DNA of 38,328 nt, from NCBI GenBank assembly GCA_031291275.1, contig JARLJJ010000143.1, positions 1 to 38,328 of the forward strand, in the 5' to 3' direction. Positions 6,979-15,005 of the stretch are shown here, in pieces; within the stretch, counting starts at the first letter, position 1, and each line of letters opens with the position of its first letter. Below the pieces are notes generated by a model. The model saw only the letters and a list, made by a program, of their open reading frames with translations, searched no databases and was not told where the DNA came from. The DNA comes from Formivibrio sp. Lineage in GTDB: Bacteria; Pseudomonadota; Gammaproteobacteria; Burkholderiales; Chitinibacteraceae. Made by a program: the position numbers and the translations under genes.

Positions 6979-7881
6979 GTGGCAAAAGGAATTGAAGCCC
7001 CATTTGCGCCCGATGTGGAACGGGTACAGCGACCTGAACCATTAAATATACATGGTTCAACGGTTTTTGAGGGGGATGCCATGACAGTATTGCGCCGCCT
7101 ACCTACTGGTTCCGTGCGCTGTGTAGTCACATCGCCTCCATATTGGGGGCTCCGAGATTATGGCATCGAAGGACAAATAGGCCTTGAGGGAACGATGCCA
7201 CAGTTTCTGAACAGTCTTGTGTCTACCTTCGCAGAGGTCAAACGAGTGCTAAGCGATGACGGTACCCTTTGGCTGAACATTGGCGACAGCTTTACGAGCG
7301 GCAACCGTGGTTATCGTGCCCCTGACAAGAAAAACCCCGCACGCGCAATGGACATTCGCCCAGACACCCCGGAGGGCTTGAAGTCAAAGGATTTGATCGG
7401 TATCCCATGGCGACTTGCTTTCGCCCTGCAATCTGACGGGTGGTATTTGCGCAGTGACATTGTTTGGAACAAACCCAATGCCATGCCGGAGAGCGTTAAG
7501 GATCGCCCCACACGTTCGCATGAGTTTCTATTCATGCTTACCAAGTCAGAGCAGTATTACTATGACTGGCAGGCCGCTAGGGAACCGGCTGACGGAGGCG
7601 GATTACGCAATCGCCGCTCTGTCTGGAACGTGAACACCAAACCCTTTGCTGGTGCTCACTTCGCAACCTTCCCTCCCGACTTGATCCGGCCTTGTATCTT
7701 GGCATCGACCGAGCCGGGCGATTACGTTCTCGACCCATTTTTTGGTTCGGGAACTGTGGGTCTCGTATGCCAAGAGGAAAACCGGCAGTACGTTGGAATC
7801 GAACTAAACCCCGAATATGTCACATTAGCGGTAGATCGCCTGCAAGGACAAGGCGACAACGTAATAAGGATTGCGGCATGA
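6979..7881 (+). CDS. type II DNA methyltransferase, beta class, probably N4-cytosine (M.XcyI/Cfr9I-like)
   Basis: Transfers methyl from S-adenosylmethionine to DNA and protects the genome from the downstream endonuclease. Motif order is that of the beta group: catalytic TSPPYW (51-56, followed by GLRDYG) comes first, and the SAM-binding motif DPFFGSGTVG (252-261) comes near the C-terminus with GIELNPEY after it. The variable region between would hold target recognition. GTG at 6979 is preferred because AAGAGGAAA precedes it, and this gives exactly 300 aa, which fits what I recall for M.Cfr9I; an ATG at 6862 would add 39 unlikely residues. The stop overlaps the endonuclease start (ATGA). Pairing with an XcyI-like enzyme suggests CCCGGG as target. 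Confidence 0.88.
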   Translation: MAKGIEAPFAPDVERVQRPEPLNIHGSTVFEGDAMTVLRRLPTGSVRCVVTSPPYWGLRDYGIEGQIGLEGTMPQFLNSLVSTFAEVKRVLSDDGTLWLNIGDSFTSGNRGYRAPDKKNPARAMDIRPDTPEGLKSKDLIGIPWRLAFALQSDGWYLRSDIVWNKPNAMPESVKDRPTRSHEFLFMLTKSEQYYYDWQAAREPADGGGLRNRRSVWNVNTKPFAGAHFATFPPDLIRPCILASTEPGDYVLDPFFGSGTVGLVCQEENRQYVGIELNPEYVTLAVDRLQGQGDNVIRIAA

Positions 7882-8861
7882 CGAAAGCAATCAAGTTTCC
7901 CCCACCGGAACTACAAATCGGATTCGCTATTGCTCTTAGACAGTTCCGTGCCGTGTATCTGCAACAAGCCTTGCAGGAAACAGTTCGGAACATGGCAATC
8001 GCCGAACTCGATAAGCAGCTTGCGCAATTCGTCCCAGCTGCAGACATGGCAACGCTGGCGCAGCACGGATTGCGCGCGGAACTGCTATTTGCAGTGCCTG
8101 CGATTCTTAACGCAAACCCCTATCTGCTGGGCTATTACAGACTGCTACTCGGTTACAGCCAAAAAGAGTTTTATGGGAGTGACAAAGGGTTTGGCGTAGG
8201 TTACTTCAAGTCGATGGAAGAGAAGGGCATAGTGAGCGCCGCTGCGGCAGCAGATATGTCTGCCCTGTGCGCAGCGTTATGTGAATCAGCATCAACCCTG
8301 TTGGCAGGTATCGGCCAGCAGAGCATCAGCCGCAATGCGCTGGATGATCTAACATTACTGACTGTTGGCCCACAGTTTCGCGGTGGAGCAAATAACAAAC
8401 GCGGCACCATTGGCATCGTACAGGTCTTTGAGATCATTCAAGAGATTGTCTCCCATGCTGCCGTCCAAGTATCCGATAGCATCATCAAAGTGAATAGTGC
8501 TACAGGTCGTCCTTTCCTGATTCAGTTCGCAGCGGACCCGGACATTATCATTAGGGAAGAGATGGCCACCGAACATTATCGCAACGTGGTCGCCATTGAG
8601 GTTAAAAGCGGTACTGATGTATCGAACATCCACAACCGCATCGGAGAAGCAGAGAAGAGCCACCAGAAGGCCAAGAACAACGGCTTTACAGAGCGCTGGA
8701 CCGTGGTCAATGTAAACAAGCTAGACATGGAAAAAGCACGGAGTGAATCACCATCGACAGACCGCTTTTATTCGCTGGCCGCCCTCTTACTCAGATCAGG
8801 AGATGAGTACGATGATTTCCGGCGTAGATTATTGTCTTTAACAGCGATCCCTGCCCCGTAA
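7878..8861 (+). CDS. type II restriction endonuclease, XcyI family (predicted target CCCGGG)
   Basis: The 327-aa protein resembles the XcyI/Cfr9I endonuclease family, notably the ANPYLLGYYRLLLGYSQKEFY region at about 79-99. A PD-(D/E)XK nuclease core is visible: P221-D222, then E241-V-K243 (AIEVKSG) after a plausible 18-residue spacing. Start ATG 7878 overlaps the methyltransferase stop and has AAGGA seven bases upstream, so the two enzymes are coupled, with methylase first. No controller gene is seen. Family members cut within CCCGGG; that this enzyme shares the site is an inference. The upstream open frame to 7692 overlaps the methylase and is not used. Confidence 0.85.
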   Translation: MTKAIKFPPPELQIGFAIALRQFRAVYLQQALQETVRNMAIAELDKQLAQFVPAADMATLAQHGLRAELLFAVPAILNANPYLLGYYRLLLGYSQKEFYGSDKGFGVGYFKSMEEKGIVSAAAAADMSALCAALCESASTLLAGIGQQSISRNALDDLTLLTVGPQFRGGANNKRGTIGIVQVFEIIQEIVSHAAVQVSDSIIKVNSATGRPFLIQFAADPDIIIREEMATEHYRNVVAIEVKSGTDVSNIHNRIGEAEKSHQKAKNNGFTERWTVVNVNKLDMEKARSESPSTDRFYSLAALLLRSGDEYDDFRRRLLSLTAIPAP

Positions 8862-8953
8862 GGCTGAATCATTGGGACAACACTGATACACATCATTGCT
8901 ACACAAAAACAAGCAGAGGGCGCGAAAGCTCAAGGTTTGCGTGGTTGGGGATA

Positions 8954-8976
8954 GAGCCCCATCATCCACCCCAGTA
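8954..8976 (+). repeat. attR: 23-bp copy of the tRNA-His 3' end
   Basis: Exact direct copy of 119-141. The bases to its left lack the rest of the tRNA, so this is the displaced original 3' end marking the right boundary. It is followed after five bases by a terminator that was probably the original terminator of the tRNA gene. Confidence 0.92.
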
Positions 8977-8981
8977 AAAAG

Positions 8982-9012
8982 AAAAAGCCTAACCTTACGG
9001 TTGGGCTTTTTC
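8982..9012. terminator. bidirectional intrinsic terminator right of attR
   Basis: A-rich arm and GCCTAACC (8982-8994) pair with GGTTGGGC and a T-run (8999-9011), loop TTAC. A-run and T-run on opposite sides let it work for the R-M operon (rightward) and for the leftward gene ending at 9023. Confidence 0.88.
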
Positions 9013-9022
9013 TTTTTGAAAA

Positions 9023-11107
9023 TCAGCGCAACCACATGGCAGACAGCGGTGCCAGAATATTCACGTAGTCATCGGTCCATACGCGCACTCCGCCAAGCCC
9101 ATCGTTATTCCCCACCGCAGTCCATCCCTGAGCGAGCAATGGTGTCAGGCGATCCGGTTGGCGGGCCAGCGCCACCACCCATGGATCGATATGCAGCTTG
9201 TCAAAACTTTTTCGCGGTTTCGGTGCAATCACCGCAGCAAGTCCTCGCGCTCGGGCCGCCGCCTTGATCACCGGCCGCAAATCGTAAAAACGGTTCGAGA
9301 CATGGAATACCAATATTCCATCCTCTGCCAGACGTGACAGATAAACATCCATCGCTTCCAACGTCAGCAGATGGGTAGGAACGCCGTCGCCGGAAAAGGC
9401 ATCGACAAATATCACGCCATAAGGTGCTGTTTTTTTCTGCGCCTCTTCCGCCAGATTTAAGCGCGCATCGCCCACTCGGACCCGGACCTTAGCCGGAGTA
9501 TCTGCCAGATATGAAAACCAGTGGCGAGCCAAGCCTTCCATATCCGGGTCGATCTCAAAGACGGTGACCGCCTCCCCAGCGCCAAACCAAGCCAAGGCAT
9601 CACCCGCACCCAGCCCCACCATTGCCGTTGGGGCAGTGCGGTTGCGCTGTGACACGGCTATCTCCAAAGCACCACCGTTGTAGTAATAACCCAGCGGCTC
9701 TTTTCGAAGACTTGGCTGGAGGTACTGCAATCCATGCAAAGTAGTGCCATGCACCAGCATCCGGTACGGCGGGGTTATCCCCATCGCGGGCGGGTCAATA
9801 ACGCGGGAAATGCCATAAAAATTTCGCAATGAATAGACTGCCGAGGCATGCCAGAAAAATAGGCCAAACACGGTTCCGCCGATCATCAGCAAGCACAGTC
9901 GGAGCCCGCCCTTGAGCCGGGAAGTTGACTGCCACCATGCCAACGGGTGCGCCTGCCAACTGGCAACAACGATGGCAAGAACGGCAAGCGGATATTCCTC
10001 CAGCCCGGAAAAGATCATCGGCGCCGCCAGGCTCACCAGAACGCCGCCCAACCAACCACCCACCGCGATGGTCAGATAGAAAATTGTCAGTTGGCTCGGA
10101 TGTGGCCGCAGGCGATAAAGCTGTTGATTGGCTATGACACACAAGGCATAGAAGGAGAACAGGATAAAAGGCAGCACCCAGGCACCATACACGGTGGCAC
10201 GGGCAGCGAGCAGCGCCAGCAGTGCAATGTCGATCAGCCAGAACGAGGCACGGCGAACGAAACCACCTTGCTGCTCACGGAAAGTGATAATGAAGCTGGC
10301 CAAGTAAAGCGCCAAAGGGAATACCCAGACCAAGGGGAAAGAGCCCACTTCCATGGCAATCACATTGGTCACAGCAAGCAGCAAGGCCGACGGAGCGGCA
10401 CCCAAAGCGAGCCAGCGCAAGATGCGCAATCTTGCCGGGGAGGCCATGTTGTCTACTTGGGATGCGTCAATATTGCTCTCGGGATGCAGTAGAAACCAGG
10501 CCCATGTCGCGACAGCTGCATAAAGCAGATAACTGATGCTCCAGGCCCAGCGCTGCACGTTCACGCCGAACAGAGGTTCCACAAGAAAGGGATAGGTAAA
10601 AAGCGCCACCATCGCGCCCAGATTCGAGATGCCATAAAGGAAAAAAGGCGCTGATCGGCGCGGCATCGAAGAGGCACCGTACCACCAGCTTTGCGCCACG
10701 ACGGCAGTGGTGCTCAATACCGCGAATGGCAGAGAAATATGGGTCAGCAGTGCGCCAACCAGCGTGACTATCGGCGCCTTGGGTGCAATTTCCGACGTGA
10801 ACCCCAGCGGCCATTGCAGCAATGGCAGGAACAGGATCAGTAGATGCCAGGCACCAATTCGCGGGGCGACGAGATGGGCATAGAGATACCCCAACAACAG
10901 TAGCGCCTGGAAAATCATCAGACTGACGGTCCACACATGCACCGCGCCGCCAAAGAATGGCGTCACCATCCGGCCAACTATCGGTTCCATGCTAAAAGAC
11001 AGAAAGGCGCCCAGAAACACCATGGCACCGGCAACCAATCGGGGAGCCCCTCGTTCTTCGCCTACCCCGGGTGCAACCCCTGCAGACACTGCCTCCAAAG
11101 TGCTCAT
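9023..11107 (-). CDS. membrane-fused spermidine synthase-like protein
   Basis: 694 aa. The N-terminal two thirds consist of about ten or more hydrophobic segments (for example LVAGAMVFLGAFLSF, VWTVSLMIFQALLLLGYLYAH), in the style of the fused MFS/spermidine-synthase proteins of proteobacteria. The C-terminal domain is a Rossmann aminopropyltransferase-like fold with the nucleotide site GLGAGDALAWFGAG, an acidic strand end FEIDPD, and IFVDAFSGDGVPTHLLT, where spermidine synthases keep a catalytic Asp. Real substrate is unknown for most of these fusions. Start at 11107 (MSTLEAV) has a G-rich site upstream and is preferred to one ten codons earlier. Single-gene unit converging on the element's right end. 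Confidence 0.85.
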   Translation of the reverse strand: MSTLEAVSAGVAPGVGEERGAPRLVAGAMVFLGAFLSFSMEPIVGRMVTPFFGGAVHVWTVSLMIFQALLLLGYLYAHLVAPRIGAWHLLILFLPLLQWPLGFTSEIAPKAPIVTLVGALLTHISLPFAVLSTTAVVAQSWWYGASSMPRRSAPFFLYGISNLGAMVALFTYPFLVEPLFGVNVQRWAWSISYLLYAAVATWAWFLLHPESNIDASQVDNMASPARLRILRWLALGAAPSALLLAVTNVIAMEVGSFPLVWVFPLALYLASFIITFREQQGGFVRRASFWLIDIALLALLAARATVYGAWVLPFILFSFYALCVIANQQLYRLRPHPSQLTIFYLTIAVGGWLGGVLVSLAAPMIFSGLEEYPLAVLAIVVASWQAHPLAWWQSTSRLKGGLRLCLLMIGGTVFGLFFWHASAVYSLRNFYGISRVIDPPAMGITPPYRMLVHGTTLHGLQYLQPSLRKEPLGYYYNGGALEIAVSQRNRTAPTAMVGLGAGDALAWFGAGEAVTVFEIDPDMEGLARHWFSYLADTPAKVRVRVGDARLNLAEEAQKKTAPYGVIFVDAFSGDGVPTHLLTLEAMDVYLSRLAEDGILVFHVSNRFYDLRPVIKAAARARGLAAVIAPKPRKSFDKLHIDPWVVALARQPDRLTPLLAQGWTAVGNNDGLGGVRVWTDDYVNILAPLSAMWLR

Positions 11108-11301
11108 GTCATTCCCCCGCTTCTGTCGGGCGAACAAACCCTCACGATGCGGATTCGTTCGATGGCTTGCTCATCGCAGAACGTGCTTCATTTATGAGCA
11201 TTGCCAGTATAGTCAGCCACCCCACAAATACTTGCCAGGGTCGATCAACGCCCAACTGCGCGATCCGCAATAAAACCAGCGTCTCTGGTTATACTTGCGG
11301 C

Positions 11302-11955
11302 ATGACAGAAAAAATCTTTTGGAGTGACCCCTATCTTTCCGCGCTGGATACGCTTGTAACCGCTGTCGATAGCGACACGATCCAGCTCAAGGAAACAATT
11401 TTTTATGCCTTTTCCGGTGGCCAGGAGAGTGATTCCGGCACGATTGGCGGATATCCGGTGCAAACCGCCACCAAAGTGGGTACTGACATCCATTACCGGC
11501 TGGCGCCAGATCATCCATTGCGGACAGGCGATGCCGTTCATGTCGAAATCGATTGGCCGCGCCGCTATGCGCTGATGCGGCTGCATTTTGCTGCCGAACT
11601 GGTCCTTGAACTGGTGAGCCGCGAAGTCACGGCTATCGAAAAAGTCGGTGCACACATCGCACAGGACAAGGCCCGGATCGACTTTAAAACGACCGAGAAT
11701 ATCTCCGCCTATTTCCCGATCGTTTCAGCAAAAGCACAGGCCATCATTGAGGCCGATCTGCCGATCATCAGCGCCTTCTCGGATGAAGCCGCACAGCGCC
11801 GCTACTGGGAAATCCCCGATTTTGCACGGGTTCCATGTGGCGGGACGCATCTGCGCAGTACCCGCGAAGTCGGTGGCATCCGCTTGAAGAGAAAGAATGT
11901 CGGCAAAGGCACGGAGCGAATCGAGATCTATCTGGCAGAGTGCAGTCCATCCTGA
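11302..11955 (+). CDS. alanyl-tRNA editing protein, AlaX-like
   Basis: The 217-aa protein is related to the editing domain of alanyl-tRNA synthetase and should hydrolyse mischarged Ser- or Gly-tRNA(Ala) in trans. The SGGQ segment (38-41) and the CGGTH signature (C179-H183) are present. The usual first zinc motif HxxxH appears here as H95-F-A-A-E99, with Glu in place of the second His. The long open frame begins at 11071, overlapping the divergent gene, but family similarity begins at MTEKIFWSDP, so ATG 11302 is chosen; its ribosome binding site is poor. Substrate choice cannot be told from sequence. Confidence 0.85.
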   Translation: MTEKIFWSDPYLSALDTLVTAVDSDTIQLKETIFYAFSGGQESDSGTIGGYPVQTATKVGTDIHYRLAPDHPLRTGDAVHVEIDWPRRYALMRLHFAAELVLELVSREVTAIEKVGAHIAQDKARIDFKTTENISAYFPIVSAKAQAIIEADLPIISAFSDEAAQRRYWEIPDFARVPCGGTHLRSTREVGGIRLKRKNVGKGTERIEIYLAECSPS

Positions 11956-12024
11956 CTGTATTCGTGCCCCTGCCCGGCGTCGTGATCAAGGCGACCAGAC
12001 AGGTGTCCTGGTTTGGCATGCCTG

Positions 12025-12056
12025 AAAAAACAAGACCGGCCCCCAAAGGCCGGTCT
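12025..12056 (-). terminator. terminator of the leftward arn operon
   Basis: A 9-bp stem, AGACCGGCC (12033-12041) with GGCCGGTCT (12048-12056), is followed on the minus strand by a run of six T (12030 to 12025). It lies 45 bases past the last arn gene. On the plus strand it lacks a T-run, so it serves mainly the arn operon. Confidence 0.85.
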
Positions 12057-12100
12057 AGGAAATACAAGAATCTGCACAGGTCAAATTCTTGAACGCCAAA

Positions 12101-13144
12101 TCAATCCATCAGTGAGCGAGCCATGGCGACATGGCTGCGGTAGTACTCAAAAATCCCCTTGAGCGCATCCTGCATATTGGTCGTGGGCTTCCAGTCGAGA
12201 TCGGCCTTGGTATTGTCGATTTTCGGCACCCGGTTCTGCACATCCTGGTAACCCTTGCCGTAGTATTCGCCCGAAGTGGTTTCCACCACGTTCACCTGGG
12301 CCAGACCTTCGGCATATTCCGGGTAGTGCCCAGCCAGTTCCAGCATCATATTGGCCAGTTCGCGCACGGAATAATTATTGCTCGGGTTGCCAATGTTGTA
12401 GATCTTGCCACTGGCAATATTGTCAGGATTGGCAATGATTTTCACCAGCGCCTCGATACCATCGTCGATATAGGTAAAGGCGCGTTTCTGATGGCCGCCA
12501 TCGACCAGCTTGATGGTTTCGCCACGCACGATATGGCCAAGGAATTGTGTGATGACGCGGCTGGAACCTTCCTTCGGCGTGTAGATGCTGTCGAGCCCGG
12601 CGCCGATCCAGTTGAACGGGCGGAACAGCGTGTAATCGAGGCCTTCCTGCTGGCCATAAGCGGCAATCACCCGATCCATCAGTTGCTTGGAGCAGGCATA
12701 AATCCAGCGCGGCTTATTGATCGGACCGTAGGTCAGCTCGGAATTTTCCGGATCGAATTCCTCGTCCTTGCACATGCCATACACCTCGGAGGTGGACGGG
12801 AAAACAACGCGCTTCTTGTACTTCACGCACCATTTGATGACCGGCAGGTTGGCTTCGAAATCGAGCTCAAACACGCGCAGCGGCGCTTTCACGTAGGTCG
12901 CAGGCGTAGCGATGGCCACCAGCGGCAGCACCACATCGCATTTCTTGACGTGATATTCGATCCATTCCTGATTGATGGTGATGTCGCCTTCGAAGAAATG
13001 AAAGCGCGGGTTCGAGCTGAATTCCTGCACCTTGTCGGCAGACATATCCATGCCGAACACATCCCAATCAGTGGTTTCCAGGATGCGGCGGGTCAAGTGG
13101 TGTCCGATAAATCCATTCACACCCAGAATCAATACTTTTTTCAT
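12101..13144 (-). CDS. arnA: UDP-glucuronate decarboxylase (ArnA C-terminal half as a separate gene)
   Basis: Oxidatively decarboxylates UDP-glucuronate to UDP-4-keto-arabinose, the first committed step to L-Ara4N. The 347-aa extended SDR protein has the NAD motif GVNGFIG (8-14), the STSEVYG segment with S119 and E120 matching the catalytic Ser/Glu known from E. coli ArnA, Y149-x-x-x-K153, and an Arg in QNRVPKI that may match ArnA Arg619. In enterobacteria this is fused to the formyltransferase; here the two are adjacent genes overlapping by 4 bases (ATGA). Last gene of the leftward operon, followed by a strong terminator. Confidence 0.93.
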   Translation of the reverse strand: MKKVLILGVNGFIGHHLTRRILETTDWDVFGMDMSADKVQEFSSNPRFHFFEGDITINQEWIEYHVKKCDVVLPLVAIATPATYVKAPLRVFELDFEANLPVIKWCVKYKKRVVFPSTSEVYGMCKDEEFDPENSELTYGPINKPRWIYACSKQLMDRVIAAYGQQEGLDYTLFRPFNWIGAGLDSIYTPKEGSSRVITQFLGHIVRGETIKLVDGGHQKRAFTYIDDGIEALVKIIANPDNIASGKIYNIGNPSNNYSVRELANMMLELAGHYPEYAEGLAQVNVVETTSGEYYGKGYQDVQNRVPKIDNTKADLDWKPTTNMQDALKGIFEYYRSHVAMARSLMD

Positions 13145-14049
13145 TGCTTGTTTTCCAAAAAAAATAAATCAGATTGCGGCAGTGGTTGGCCGTCAAGTTC
13201 AGCCTCCAACACTTGCAAGCAGCCGCCACCCAAGGGATAGATGTAGTGAAATCCCTGTTGATAGTGCATCTTGCCTTGCATTCCTTCATGGCGATCCTGA
13301 TCAATCACCCGAGTACGCCACAGCAGCAACCGGCCATGCGGCGTGTCGGCAAATGCGCCGGGAAACGGGCGGCTGACCGCGCGAACCAAATTGTGGATCT
13401 GTTGTGCCGTTTGCAACCAGTCGATACGACCATCCGCAGCGCTGCGTCGGCCAAAATAAGCGCCCTGACTCAAATCCTGCGGTTTGAAGCAGGCAGTTCC
13501 AGCCAGCAAGGCCGGTAGCACGCGGTTCAGGCAGATTTCGGCAGCCACCGTGACTTTGGCAAACACGTCGTGCGCCGTATCGTCAGGCAGGATCGGCACA
13601 GCTTGCTGATCCACGAGTGCGCCATTGTCCGGCATCAGGTTCATGACATGCAAGGTAGCACCGGTCTCATGCTCACCATGCAGCACCGCCCAGTTCACCG
13701 GCACGCGGCCGCGATACTTGGGCAGCAGCGAACCATGCATATTGAATGCGCCCTTTTTCGCGGCAGCCAACAGCGGTCCCTTCAGCATATGGCGGTAGTA
13801 GAAGCTGAACAGGAAATCCGCATCCAGCGCCGCAACCTGCGCCTGGACCTCAGGCACATTCGGGTCGTCCGGGGTAATGAACGGGATACCATATTCGCGG
13901 CACAGCTCACGCACCGAAGCGAACCAGATCTGCTCGGCGGGGTTGTCCTCGTGCGTGACGACCAGCTTGATGTCCACGCCTTGCGCCAGCAGCACCTTCA
14001 GGCAACGCACGCCGACATTGTGGTAGGCAAAAACGACAGCGGAACTCAT
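13141..14049 (-). CDS. arnA: UDP-L-Ara4N formyltransferase (ArnA N-terminal half as a separate gene)
   Basis: Formylates UDP-L-Ara4N using 10-formyl-tetrahydrofolate. The 302-aa protein has the formyltransferase catalytic triad in place: N103, H105 (FNMHGSLLPKYRG) and D141, one residue offset from the positions I recall in E. coli ArnA (N102, H104, D140). The start overlaps the arnC stop by 4 bases and the stop overlaps the decarboxylase start by 4 bases, so translation is coupled on both sides. It contains only the formyltransferase and its C-terminal OB-like subdomain. Confidence 0.93.
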   Translation of the reverse strand: MSSAVVFAYHNVGVRCLKVLLAQGVDIKLVVTHEDNPAEQIWFASVRELCREYGIPFITPDDPNVPEVQAQVAALDADFLFSFYYRHMLKGPLLAAAKKGAFNMHGSLLPKYRGRVPVNWAVLHGEHETGATLHVMNLMPDNGALVDQQAVPILPDDTAHDVFAKVTVAAEICLNRVLPALLAGTACFKPQDLSQGAYFGRRSAADGRIDWLQTAQQIHNLVRAVSRPFPGAFADTPHGRLLLWRTRVIDQDRHEGMQGKMHYQQGFHYIYPLGGGCLQVLEAELDGQPLPQSDLFFLENKQ

Positions 14050-15005
14050 GCGGACTCCTTGTCCGACTGTTCGTTTTTTTCCAGTATGGCCGAAATCAAA
14101 TAGCGCGGGCGCTGGCGCACTTCGTTATAAATCCGGCCGATGTATTCACCCAGCAGGCCGATACCGAACAAGGCAATGCCGATCAGGAAAAAGGCAATCG
14201 CAAACAATGTAAACAAACCGCCCTCTTCCGGGCCGATAATCAGGCGGCGCAGCATCAGGTAGGTCACCAGCAGGCCCGACCCCAGCGAGATCAGCATGCC
14301 GAGCATGGAAAACAGCTGCAGGGGCACCAGAGAGAAACCGGTCATCAAATCAAAATTGAGCCGGACCAGGCTGTACAGCGAATATTTCGATTCCCCTGCA
14401 TGGCGCTCTTCATGGCCAATCGTGACCTCGGTCGGGTTCTGCGCAAACGTATAGGCCAGCGCCGGGATGAACGTGTTCATCTCGTTGCACTGGTTGATTG
14501 TATCGACGATGCGTCGGCTGTAGGCGCGCATCATGCAGCCCTGATCGGTCATCTTGATGCTGGTAATGCGCTCGCGCATCCGGTTCATCAGCCGACTGGC
14601 CACATGACGCCACAAGCTATCGTTGCGCTGGCGCCGAATCGAACCCACATAGTCATACCCAATGTCCATCTGGGCCAGCAGCAAGTGGATATCCTCGGGC
14701 GGATTTTGCAGGTCGGCATCCAGCGTCACAATCTGCTCGCCACGCGCATGCTCAAACCCGGCCAGAATCGCCCGGTGCTGTCCAAAATTGCCGTTGAACA
14801 GGATCACGCGCGTGACATCGCTGCGCAAGTGAAATTGATCGGCCAGCATCGCGGCCGAACGGTCGCGGCTGCCATCGTTGATAAAAACAATCTCGTAGGC
14901 CTTGTCCAAGGCATCGAGTGCCGGATACAGCCGGGCAAACAACGCGGGCAGGCTGGCTTCTTCGTTGTAAACCGGGATAACGACGGAAAGAATGGGGGTA
15001 TTCAT
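14046..15005 (-). CDS. arnC: undecaprenyl-phosphate L-Ara4FN transferase
   Basis: Transfers formyl-L-Ara4N from UDP to undecaprenyl phosphate at the inner membrane. The 319-aa GT2 protein starts SVVIPVYNEEASLPALF, has FINDGSRD and the DxD-type TLDADLQNPPED, and ends with two membrane helices (LQLFSMLGMLISLGSGLLV and FTLFAIAFFLIGIALFGIGLL) before EYIGRIYNEV. Length is close to E. coli ArnC. ATG at 15005 overlaps the arnB stop (ATGA) and fits the family N-terminus; the upstream open frame is not used. Confidence 0.95.
   Translation of the reverse strand: MNTPILSVVIPVYNEEASLPALFARLYPALDALDKAYEIVFINDGSRDRSAAMLADQFHLRSDVTRVILFNGNFGQHRAILAGFEHARGEQIVTLDADLQNPPEDIHLLLAQMDIGYDYVGSIRRQRNDSLWRHVASRLMNRMRERITSIKMTDQGCMMRAYSRRIVDTINQCNEMNTFIPALAYTFAQNPTEVTIGHEERHAGESKYSLYSLVRLNFDLMTGFSLVPLQLFSMLGMLISLGSGLLVTYLMLRRLIIGPEEGGLFTLFAIAFFLIGIALFGIGLLGEYIGRIYNEVRQRPRYLISAILEKNEQSDKESA

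Larger units (their letters stand above)
119..8976 (+). mobile_element. tRNA-His integrative element (about 8.8 kb) with R-M cargo
   Basis: The element is bounded by exact 23-bp direct repeats (119-141 and 8954-8976), and the repeat starts are 8835 bp apart. Contents in order: tyrosine integrase; leftward lipoprotein, 73-aa protein and serine recombinase; rightward pair of related small proteins, a 59-aa protein and a Rep-like protein; and an XcyI-like methyltransferase/endonuclease pair beside attR. No relaxase, type IV secretion or capsid genes are visible. Movement would depend on the integrase, and the Rep-like gene suggests an episomal stage. It could also be a phage satellite or integrated plasmid relative. 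Family assignment is open. Confidence 0.88.

Noticed and set aside
12131..13240. 369-aa plus-strand open frame across the ArnA decarboxylase half
   Set aside because: Shadow of a well-supported gene on the other strand, with no recognisable protein features.
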